A DNA stretch of 64,000 nucleotides, from the NCBI RefSeq assembly GCF_026130175.1, contig NZ_JAIGNI010000031.1:1-64000 (forward strand), read 5' to 3'. The first letter of the stretch is position 1, and each line of letters starts with the position of its first letter. Source of the DNA: Lyngbya sp. CCAP 1446/10. Its GTDB lineage: Bacteria; Cyanobacteriota; Cyanobacteriia; Cyanobacteriales; Microcoleaceae. Shown here one piece after another: positions 16,893-23,889 of the stretch. The notes beneath the pieces are model-generated. The model worked only from the letters and a program-made list of their open reading frames with translations, ran no database searches and was not told the DNA's origin. Position numbers and translations under genes: made by a program.

Positions 16893-17879
16893 TCAAATCA
16901 AAGTACCGCCGCAACTAGAACCGGAACCTGCCGTACAGCCGTAACAATAAGCAGCAGTTTGCACCTCTGGAATTACATCTAAACTACCAGATTCTAGCAA
17001 TTTAGCAACAGTTATCCTTTCCCCGCTGCCAGTTTTAGCCGGCAGATTCTCCATTTGGTTAAAATCGCAGTCGTAGACATTGCCCAAATAGTCGATCGAC
17101 AATTCGTTGCGACACATTAAATGTTCCAGAGTACCGGGATTAAAATTATCCTCCAAAAATCCTAGATAAGGCTTGTGAAGTTTCTTATGTTCCAAATGAA
17201 ACTTAGTCCGTCCCACGGGCAAATTAGTAATCGCGAACAAGTGATTAAAACAAATCCCAAAATGTTCGGCTAAATAAACCTTGTAATCTTGCTGTAACTT
17301 CCCCTGTTCCGCTGTTAGCGAAAACTTATCTGTTGTCGGCACTTGCGGATTGTACACCAAATCCAGAATCAAATTGGGGTTTTTCCCGTATCCCAACTGA
17401 TTTAGCTTTTGCAGCGCTCGAATCGAACTGTCAAAAACACCGCTACCGCGCATTTTGTCAACATTATCAGCTTGGTAGCAGGGAAGCGATGCCACTATTC
17501 TAAGTTGGTGTTGCGCGCAATATTCGGGAATATCTTCAAAACCCTTTTCAAAGTAAATCGTCAAATTAGAACGAACAATTACCTCTTTACCTGTCGTCCG
17601 GGCAGCTTCCGCCAGCGGTTTAAAACCGTAAAGCATTTCGGGAGCACCGCCAGTGAGGTCAACAGTTTTAATTTGAGGAAAACGGCGAATGATTTCGATT
17701 AATTGGTCGCATATTTCCGGGGAAAGTTCTTCTGTTCGTGTTGGGCTAGCTTCTACGTGACAGTGAGTGCAAGCGAGATTGCAGCGTTTCCCTAGATTAA
17801 TTTGTAAAACTGTAATCGGCTTTTTAGTTAAAGCTGAGTTGAGTTTCTTTTTGAAAGGTGTGATTGCTGTCTGAATCAT
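16893..17879 (-). CDS. arsS: Arsenosugar biosynthesis radical SAM protein ArsS
   Basis: A 328-residue radical SAM enzyme. CNLACTHC near residues 33-40 is the CX3CX2C cluster site, TGGAPEML is the glycine-rich SAM motif, and the C-terminal CRNELSIDYLGNVYDCDFNQ and CYGCTAGSGSSCGG carry extra cysteines typical of ArsS. ArsS transfers a 5'-deoxyadenosyl group to dimethylarsenic as a step toward oxo-arsenosugars. It is the sixth gene of the minus-strand ars set. No arsM is in the window, so its dimethylarsenic substrate must come from an unlinked ArsM or from outside. The stop codon abuts a heptamer array. Confidence 0.93.
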   Translation of the reverse strand: MIQTAITPFKKKLNSALTKKPITVLQINLGKRCNLACTHCHVEASPTRTEELSPEICDQLIEIIRRFPQIKTVDLTGGAPEMLYGFKPLAEAARTTGKEVIVRSNLTIYFEKGFEDIPEYCAQHQLRIVASLPCYQADNVDKMRGSGVFDSSIRALQKLNQLGYGKNPNLILDLVYNPQVPTTDKFSLTAEQGKLQQDYKVYLAEHFGICFNHLFAITNLPVGRTKFHLEHKKLHKPYLGFLEDNFNPGTLEHLMCRNELSIDYLGNVYDCDFNQMENLPAKTGSGERITVAKLLESGSLDVIPEVQTAAYCYGCTAGSGSSCGGTLI

Positions 17880-17915
17880 GTGCTAAATTTTTTAGTCTGT
17901 GCTCGCAACGAATAT

Positions 17916-17940
17916 AGAGGCGTTCCGGGGGAACGCCTCT
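17916..17940 (-). terminator. Hairpin between arsC and arsS
   Basis: AGAGGCGTTC (17916-17925) and GAACGCCTCT (17931-17940) form a perfect 10-bp stem with loop CGGGG. On the minus strand TATATTCGTT follows, a weak T tract, so it is either a partial terminator before arsS or a transcript-stabilising hairpin. Confidence 0.55.
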
Positions 17941-18039
17941 CATAATTTAGCACTAATTCTTTGGATGCGACAGCGACAGGTTAAAATCTGTCAGTTGAGA
18001 ATCGATCGCCACCCCAAGCCAAGGATGATAATTTCAAGA

Positions 18040-18441
18040 TTAATCTGTTTTGAGAGAGTCAACTAATTTTTCAACTCGTGCTTTAATTTCACCTCGAACG
18101 CGATGAAAAGTTTCGATAGGTTGTCCGTCGGGATCGTCGAGTTGCCAATCTTCAAATACTTCTCGCAATACCCACGCTTCGGGTAAATTCACGCCGCAGC
18201 CGCACAGAGAAATTACTGCGTCGTAGTCTTCGGCATTGAATTCGCTTAATGCGTTAGATTTTTGGTCGGTGATATCAATGCCAATTTCTGACATGACTTG
18301 AATTGCTGTCGGGTGAACTCTGCTTGATTCTAAGCCGGAACTGCTGACGGCAATTTTGTCTTTGCCGATGGTTTTAGCGAATCCTTCTGCCATTTGCGAT
18401 CGGCAGGAATTTCTTTTACAAACGAACATTACTTTTTTCAT
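18040..18441 (-). CDS. arsC: Arsenate reductase, low-molecular-weight phosphatase type
   Basis: A 133-residue LMW-phosphatase-fold reductase. The P loop VCKRNSCRSQMAEG gives CX5R with nucleophile Cys8 and an extra Cys13. The C-terminal pair is Cys80 and Cys82 in SLCGCGVNLPEAW, followed by DWQLDDPDG. These cysteines carry the electron relay that reduces arsenate to arsenite. The pattern resembles the glutaredoxin-dependent Synechocystis enzyme. It lies downstream of arsH, separated by a palindromic element. Confidence 0.93.
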   Translation of the reverse strand: MKKVMFVCKRNSCRSQMAEGFAKTIGKDKIAVSSSGLESSRVHPTAIQVMSEIGIDITDQKSNALSEFNAEDYDAVISLCGCGVNLPEAWVLREVFEDWQLDDPDGQPIETFHRVRGEIKARVEKLVDSLKTD

Positions 18442-18480
18442 GGTTTTTTTGTTGGTTGTTGTTACTTATTGCACAGGCCT

Positions 18481-18630
18481 CGGCGGTTAGAAACCGCGGC
18501 GACACAAGCGAAGTCCGCCTCCGCGGACTGAAGAGAAATTCTTGATTCTTCAACCCGCGGAGGCGGGTTTTGTCTGTGTCGCCGCGATTTCAATCGCCGG
18601 GTGATTCCGCGATTTCAATCGCCGGGTAAT
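18481..18630. mobile_element. Palindromic element, CCGCCTCCGCGG family, copy 1
   Basis: Left part GAAACCGCGGCGACACAAGC through CCGCCTCCGCGGAC pairs with right part CCCGCGGAGGCGGG through TGTGTCGCCGCGATTTC, arms of about 38 bp. At the right end CCGCGATTTCAATCGCCGGG is duplicated in tandem (18582-18606 and 18607-18630). The outer copy encodes the last residues and stop of arsH. A second copy is at 51361-51483. Confidence 0.78.
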
Positions 18631-19274
18631 TCCAGGGCGCGATTTGCTAGGGCGATCACCTCCTTAGCGGCTTGTTCCTTGCGTTCGCTGTGGCGATCGG
18701 TCAAATAGTCAGTTTGCTCCCGCAACAACAAGGTAAACTTGTACAATTCCTCCATTACGTCGATCGCCCGATCGCGATACGGCGAATCCTTCATCGTCCC
18801 ATCATCATTAAACTCCTGATAAGCCTTAGCAACCGAAGACTGATTCGGAATCGTAAACATCCGCATCCAGCGGCCCAAAATCCTCAAAGTATTAACAGCA
18901 TTAAAAGACTGAGAACCACCGCTAACTTGCATCACCGCCAAAGTACGGCCTTGAGTCGGTCTAACAGCCCCAATACTCAAAGGAATCCAGTCAATTTGAT
19001 TTTTCAGAATGCCCGTAATATTGCCGTGCATTTCTGGACTAGACCACACTTGACCCTCCGACCAAAGGCTCAATTCCCGCAATTCCTGAACCTTCGGATG
19101 CGTATCTGGAACGCTGCCATAAATCGGCAATTCCAGAGGATTGAAAAACCGAACTTCCGCACCAAAGCCCTGAATAATTCGAGCCGATTCTTCCGCCAAC
19201 AAGCGGCTGTAAGAACGCTCTCGCAAAGAGCCGTATAAAAACAGAATTCTCGGTTTATGCGTAAAATTTGCCAT
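18615..19274 (-). CDS. arsH: ArsH, NADPH-dependent FMN organoarsenical oxidase
   Basis: A 219-residue flavodoxin-like protein. [15 protein letters not shown] near residues 15-29 is the FMN phosphate loop, and [39 protein letters not shown] and [19 protein letters not shown] are conserved ArsH blocks. ArsH oxidises trivalent organoarsenicals such as methylarsenite and reduces quinones or dyes with NADPH. It starts seven bases after the aquaporin stop codon, so translation is probably coupled. The last four residues and stop (LPGD) are encoded in the palindromic repeat, so the natural C-terminus may have been replaced. Confidence 0.95.
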   Translation of the reverse strand: MANFTHKPRILFLYGSLRERSYSRLLAEESARIIQGFGAEVRFFNPLELPIYGSVPDTHPKVQELRELSLWSEGQVWSSPEMHGNITGILKNQIDWIPLSIGAVRPTQGRTLAVMQVSGGSQSFNAVNTLRILGRWMRMFTIPNQSSVAKAYQEFNDDGTMKDSPYRDRAIDVMEELYKFTLLLREQTDYLTDRHSERKEQAAKEVIALANRALELPGD

Positions 19275-19281
19275 GATACTT

Positions 19282-19992
19282 TCAATTAAAATCCCGAAAT
19301 CCGTTAGATAATTGTCGGTAAACAGCGACTGCTAACTGTGCGCCCCAAATCGGAGCAACCCAGTACACCCAGTGGTGTTCCCAAAATCCGCCAATTAAAG
19401 CCGGGCCGAGCGATCGCGCCGGATTCATGCTCGCTCCGGTAATCGGCCCCATAAATGCAGCTTCTAAGCCTACAGTTAACCCAATTGCTATCCCCGCAAA
19501 ACCGATATGAGCGCGTCTATCTAATCCAGAACCTAAGATAACAAACATTAGGATAAAAGTCAGAACAGTTTCTAAAATTAGAGACTGCAACCAGTTGCTA
19601 TTAAGAGGGATAGTTGCACCGAGATTTGCTACTTTTCCTAAAGTAATTAACAGCAGCGCGGAAGCTGCGATCGCCCCCGCACACTGCCCCAAAATATAAG
19701 GCAAAACTTTGTATTTTGGGAAAAACCCGCTCGCCCAAAATCCTAATGTTACCGCTGGGTTAAAGTGCGCGCCGCTGATATGCCCGATCGCATAAATCAT
19801 CGCGGCTACAACTGCACCAAACACAAAACTAACGCCCAAATGAGTGATTGCACCCTGGCTAATTTGGTTGACCATCACCGCGCCGGTGCCTGCAAAAACT
19901 AGAATAAACGTGCCGAGGCATTCGGCGAGCGCTTCTCTCCTGCACTCCGGTGAAAACAAGCTTCTCACTGTCTTAGAAACTGACTTGAACAT
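19282..19992 (-). CDS. Aquaporin (MIP family) in the ars cluster, likely AqpS-type
   Basis: A 236-residue MIP channel with six spans. The two half-helix motifs are [11 protein letters not shown] and [28 protein letters not shown] is the usual first-helix block. In some bacteria an aquaglyceroporin (AqpS) in the ars operon replaces the ArsB or Acr3 efflux pump and lets arsenite leave by diffusion after ArsC makes it. No arsB or acr3 is seen here and the gene lies between pstS and arsH, which supports that role. By family alone it could also be a water channel of the AqpZ type. Pore residues were not modelled. Confidence 0.85.
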   Translation of the reverse strand: MFKSVSKTVRSLFSPECRREALAECLGTFILVFAGTGAVMVNQISQGAITHLGVSFVFGAVVAAMIYAIGHISGAHFNPAVTLGFWASGFFPKYKVLPYILGQCAGAIAASALLLITLGKVANLGATIPLNSNWLQSLILETVLTFILMFVILGSGLDRRAHIGFAGIAIGLTVGLEAAFMGPITGASMNPARSLGPALIGGFWEHHWVYWVAPIWGAQLAVAVYRQLSNGFRDFN

Positions 19993-20088
19993 TGAGTCAA
20001 TACGTGATAAATTTACCTCTGTGGTTAAATTTTAGTTGCACTCCAGGTTGACCGATCGCCAGCTACAACTGTCGATTTCCGCTGATAC

Positions 20089-21117
20089 CTAAAAAGTCGC
20101 CTGTTTTCGTAATAACTCCTCAATTGTCGAGTCAAGCTGAGCCTTGCCACCAAACACTGTCCCCACCTTGCCATTGTAGAAGTGCTGATAAATTATTTGA
20201 TAGCCTTGTTTGGGTAAAGGAATATAACCCACAGAACTAACTAAGGTCGGAGCTTTCTTCATGTAAAATTCTACAAAGTTGCGTACCTCTACTTTCTTTT
20301 GAGCAGAGTTGTAGTTGACATAGATAAATAGAGGTCGTGCAAGGGGGTTATATTGAGCTTTTTCTACAGCTTCGCGCGACGGTAGCACGGCTCCTTTACC
20401 CCTGTCAATAGCTACAGCTTTCAATTTACTTTGATTGTCTTCGTAATAGGCAAATCCAAAGTAACCCAAAGCATTTTCATCTTTAATAACTCCCTGCACT
20501 AAAACTGTGTCATCTTCACTAGCTGTATAGTCGGTGCGACTGGCTTTAGCATTACCTACTATGGCTTCTGTGAAGTAGTCAAATGTACCGGAATCTTTGC
20601 CTGCACCGTAGAGGGTTATAGGTCTATTTGGCCAATTTGGTCGAATCTGATTCCAGCTAGTAATTTTTCCTTGGGCTCCTGGTTCCCAAATCTTTTTCAA
20701 TTCATCTACAGTAATGTCTTTTGCCCAGTCATTTTTGGGATTGACTACTACTGTAAGGGCGTCAAATGCGATCGGCAATTCGTAGTAGCGGATACCAGCT
20801 TTGTTGCAAGCTTCCATCTCCTCGGCCCGGATGGGTCGCGAGGCGTTGCTGATGTCAGTTTCGCCAGCACAAAACTTTTTAAATCCACCGCCAGTGCCGG
20901 AAAATTCAACAGTAATTTGTGCTTTTTTGGGATGCGTATTTTGATATTCTTTGGCCATCGCATCCGTAATTGGATACACAGTGCTGGAACCGTCAATTTT
21001 AATGCTTTGCGAGTCTTGCGACTGGACTTGTCCGCAGGAGTTGAGGAGCCCGATCGCACCTATTGTCAAAGCAATTATACTTAGTGCGAAAACCTTGGGC
21101 TTTGCTGCTGAGTTCAT
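20089..21117 (-). CDS. PstS-like phosphate/arsenate-binding lipoprotein
   Basis: A 342-residue periplasmic protein. The signal ends in lipobox LLNSC, and the mature part begins [20 protein letters not shown] with [20 protein letters not shown] and NASRPI, the anion-binding loops of the PstS family. A partner PstC/A/B is absent from the window. PstS-like genes are found in some ars operons, where they may help discriminate or bind arsenate; that is inference here. I prefer the ATG at 21117 with GAGG three bases upstream; a GTG at 21126 would add three residues. It lies directly behind an ArsR-like operator. Confidence 0.85.
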   Translation of the reverse strand: MNSAAKPKVFALSIIALTIGAIGLLNSCGQVQSQDSQSIKIDGSSTVYPITDAMAKEYQNTHPKKAQITVEFSGTGGGFKKFCAGETDISNASRPIRAEEMEACNKAGIRYYELPIAFDALTVVVNPKNDWAKDITVDELKKIWEPGAQGKITSWNQIRPNWPNRPITLYGAGKDSGTFDYFTEAIVGNAKASRTDYTASEDDTVLVQGVIKDENALGYFGFAYYEDNQSKLKAVAIDRGKGAVLPSREAVEKAQYNPLARPLFIYVNYNSAQKKVEVRNFVEFYMKKAPTLVSSVGYIPLPKQGYQIIYQHFYNGKVGTVFGGKAQLDSTIEELLRKQATF

Positions 21118-21157
21118 TGACCTCACCCAATGCCATAACTAAGGGGTATACTCAAAT

Positions 21158-21179
21158 CATATCAATAAATTTTGATATG
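21158..21179. promoter_or_regulatory. Probable ArsR operator
   Basis: CATATCAA (21158-21165) and TTGATATG (21172-21179) form a perfect 8-bp inverted repeat around TAAATT. It lies 41-62 bp upstream of the pstS-like start and downstream of arsR. AT-rich palindromes with an ATCAA/TTGAT core are typical of cyanobacterial SmtB/ArsR-family operators. A weaker TCAA-N5-TTGA repeat lies at the arsR start (21593-21605). Confidence 0.7.
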
Positions 21180-21239
21180 TCAAGTATGAGGGAAGACAAA
21201 CAGGCAATAAACATATTAAGAAATATTGATGGGTCAACC

Positions 21240-21593
21240 CTAGTCAGCACAAGGGCGCGCCGGCAGCATCTGGCTGAAGTACCGATACTCGGCGAGGTAC
21301 TGTTCCAGGGCGACAAACTGAGCTAAATTGAGGCTGTAGTAGACCCAGCGGCCTTCTTGGCGGCTGCGAACTAAACTGGCTTCTTTTAAGGTTTTGAGGT
21401 GGAACGAGAGTTTAGGCTGAGGGACAGAAAGCCGATCGCACAGATCGCAAACGCACAACTCCTGTTCCCGCAGCAACTCCAAAATCTGAATCCGTAGGGG
21501 GTCAGAAAGAGCGTGAAAGCCTGCGGAGACCAGTTTTTCCGAAATCTGTCGCTGTGGAATGCGATCGGGCGCAGCCGTAGAATTTTTAAGCAT
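21240..21593 (-). CDS. arsR: ArsR-family arsenical-responsive repressor
   Basis: A 117-residue winged-helix repressor. LSDPLRIQILELLREQELCV and DRLSVPQPKLSFHLKTLKEA form the DNA-binding helices, and RQEGRWVYYSLN is the wing. The metalloid site is CVCDLC at the start of the recognition region, the classical ArsR arrangement (Cys-Val-Cys-Asp-Leu-Cys). Binding of arsenite or antimonite would release it from DNA. The ATG at 21593 is chosen over a TTG just before it. It reads in the same direction as the rest of the ars genes and a palindromic operator lies between it and the next gene. Confidence 0.94.
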   Translation of the reverse strand: MLKNSTAAPDRIPQRQISEKLVSAGFHALSDPLRIQILELLREQELCVCDLCDRLSVPQPKLSFHLKTLKEASLVRSRQEGRWVYYSLNLAQFVALEQYLAEYRYFSQMLPARPCAD

Positions 21594-21692
21594 CAATTAT
21601 TTTGAAAAAATCCATACAAAATATCATCGTTTCTCAAGCTTAATCCCAGAAAATTGGTGCATTTAGCATCGAGAGATCCCTCCGACAGAATA

Positions 21693-21947
21693 TTACTTCG
21701 GAGTCTGTACCCGCGCCGGCACATCAGTGAGTCCGGCTTTTTGCATCAGCGTCAGCACCCCTACAGATAGAATTCCCCCAATAACTACCCCGACAACTAT
21801 CAGGATGAGAAAGGCTTTTTGCAGAGTTTTTTTAGTAGCTGGGTGGTACTGTCTCGGCAATTCTTCACCTTGCTCGTCAAGTTCTTGCTCCAAGGGGTCT
21901 AGCGGATTGGATGGATTTGAGTTAAAAGGATTCGGCGCTTGATTCAT
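21693..21947 (-). CDS. Small single-span membrane protein
   Basis: An 84-residue protein. The N-terminal half is polar and Asn/Pro/Glu-rich (FNSNPSNPLDPLEQELDEQG), then a basic stretch HPATKKTLQKA and one hydrophobic segment AFLILIVVGVVIGGILSVGVL at about 45-65. The layout places the N-terminus in the cytoplasm. I recognise no function. It lies alone between arsR and a pseudogene. The start codon follows no strong ribosome-binding site, and the composition suits a real short membrane protein. Confidence 0.6.
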   Translation of the reverse strand: MNQAPNPFNSNPSNPLDPLEQELDEQGEELPRQYHPATKKTLQKAFLILIVVGVVIGGILSVGVLTLMQKAGLTDVPARVQTPK

Positions 21948-22031
21948 GGCTGGCTTTGGTTAAAGGATATCAACAACTATTTTAACTTGCGATTTGCACG
22001 CCGCAGCTTAAATAATAAATTCTAGTTTAAC

Positions 22032-22632
22032 TCAAGACTCTATAAAATTTATTAAGATATCGAGGATTTTAGCAACATTATTGATAAAATGTTCGTCTGT
22101 GTCAATTTCGATCGCAATTCGTTCTAGCTTAAAGAATTTCCAGATACTCCCAGTTGTCAAAACTCTATAAATTGTCTGAATATCATTTTCGTGACGCTCG
22201 TTAAAGATTTGTGCTGCGATCGTTTCTGCCATGCACTCTCCTAGGCCGGATTGAATATTATCATTTTTTGCTTCAACCAAGGCGATTACTGGGGATTCTA
22301 TGACAAGCTGTTCGGGCGATCGGAAGCGTGAGAAAATCGCAATAACCGCTCAAACCCCTAGCAGGGTCTACATTAAATTCTCGACCTGAAAATAAACTCA
22401 TCCGTTCCGGCAGCCGTTTTTTGATCTCAACTAATATCGGCGCGATAATTAGCTCCGATCGAGCTTTATCTGAATTAATTTCTAGTGCTAAAGGTAGATT
22501 GAATTGCAAAGTTTATTGCAAAAATTTGCTTGGCTTTATTTCGGGAATATCGCCAAACAAACCAACCGTTCTATTAAAAATTATGCCAAAATTTGTCTTA
22601 ATTTGTTCGACGCTAAATTGACTGTACGGCAT
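22032..22632 (-). pseudogene. Broken PD-(D/E)XK-like conserved cyanobacterial protein
   Basis: Read from the ATG at 22632 (MPYSQFSVEQIKTNFGI), the frame meets an in-frame TAA at codon 40 (22515-22513), resumes as [20 protein letters not shown], and shifts frame between about 22285 and 22345, after which [19 protein letters not shown] and the C-terminus to 22032 follow in another frame. Joined, the pieces give about 199 residues. GYCDF followed by VEAKN resembles the D...EXK core of restriction-like nucleases. One stop plus one shift makes an intact product very unlikely. The intact family is common in cyanobacteria, by my recollection, without a known role. Confidence 0.8.
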
Positions 22633-22867
22633 TTAAATTACTCTCCAAAAACAATCAAAAAACCTCTAGCACTCATTCACTATCTTGTCTTGAAAAACCT
22701 CTGCGTTTATCTGTGTTAATCTGTCCTTCATCTGCGGTTGTTCTCACTTATAAAAAATTTATGAAATTCAAGTCTAATAACTTATTTAAAATATCGCAAT
22801 CGGGGCGGGTCGATCTGATTTTATTGCTTAAATTACAGATTTTTGGTGAACCCGCCTCTACAACATT

Positions 22868-23542
22868 TTACCCTTCTGCTTTGGAAAGGCGATCGAGAGA
22901 AATTGTTGCGGCTTGAGATACTTGAGAATTGCTGTCTTTTTCTAAGTATTTCAAAGCAGAGACACTTTTAACACTAGGCAAATTCCCCAAAGCTTCAGCC
23001 AGCCTCTGGCGGATCAGCCAATCTTCCGACTGAGCAAAGTTGAGGATGCGATCGATCGCCCCAATGTCCTTAATTTCCCCCAAAGCCGAAATCGCCGCCT
23101 GCTGGATCACCACTTGCTCGCATTCGAGAGCTTTCAGCAGCACGTCGCGAGCCCGCGGATCTTTGAGATTTCCCAGAGAAACCGCCGCACTAAAGCGCAC
23201 CAGCCATTCAGTATCTTCATAAAAAGCCCGCACCAAAGCCTCAAAAGCTCTGATATCTTCCAGATAGCCCAAAGCACCAGCAGCGTCAGCGCGAATGCCG
23301 TAATCCGGGTCAGTTTCTAGTAATTTGACTAAAATGGGATAACACTCTGCTGTCGGTTTGACTCCTAGAGCAAACACAGCCATCGATCGCACTTGCAAAC
23401 TTTCGTCGTTCAACACCTTTTTAATCAAAGGTACAGCCTCAGCCGCCGGTACGTTTCGCAAGTTAGCCAAAGCCACCATGCGATCGGCTGAATTTTCGCT
23501 TTCTAACTTGGCTGCAATTTGCTCTAAGCTTAAAGTTGTCAT
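22868..23542 (-). CDS. HEAT-repeat protein, NblB/PBS-lyase-like
   Basis: A 224-residue all-helical protein with about six HEAT-like units (for example DESLQVRSMAVFALG, DYGIRADAAGALGYL, WLVRFSAAVSLGNL, VVIQQAAISALGEI, WLIRQRLAEALGNL). The repeats fit the PBS-lyase HEAT family that includes CpcE/F lyase subunits and NblB. NblB-like proteins help dismantle phycobilisomes during nutrient stress. The length is close to NblB, but no CpcE partner or phycobilisome gene is nearby. The symbol is therefore left blank. Confidence 0.8.
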   Translation of the reverse strand: MTTLSLEQIAAKLESENSADRMVALANLRNVPAAEAVPLIKKVLNDESLQVRSMAVFALGVKPTAECYPILVKLLETDPDYGIRADAAGALGYLEDIRAFEALVRAFYEDTEWLVRFSAAVSLGNLKDPRARDVLLKALECEQVVIQQAAISALGEIKDIGAIDRILNFAQSEDWLIRQRLAEALGNLPSVKSVSALKYLEKDSNSQVSQAATISLDRLSKAEG

Positions 23543-23889
23543 TATCGGTAAATCTTGTAGTAAAACTTTACATTCTGGTTATTTTGATTATAAGTGAGTC
23601 TCCGGTTAAAAGCAGGCAGTAAAAACCGCCCCATGATTTGAACTCAGTGAAATTACGGATTAGTGAGACTATTAATATGAAAATAATAAATTAGAAAGTC
23701 TATTATTTAAAATTCAAGCACAGGCGAGGTGTTTGGCCCCTTCCCTAAGGCTTTGCCCGATTGTTATACCATTTTCACAAAACAATGCAACTTTAGGGAA
23801 GCTCCAAACCCTTATGCAATAAGCGATTACCATCGGAAATCGAAAATCGAAAATGGTATTAGCCGCTCTCCGACAACCTGCAATTAACT
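23543..23889. other. Intergenic region with a TACCATTTTC inverted repeat
   Basis: TACCATTTTC (23767-23776) faces GAAAATGGTA (23849-23858), a perfect 10-bp pair around 72 bases. TCGAAAA is repeated just before the right arm. It may be a small palindromic element. No gene seen. Confidence 0.55.
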
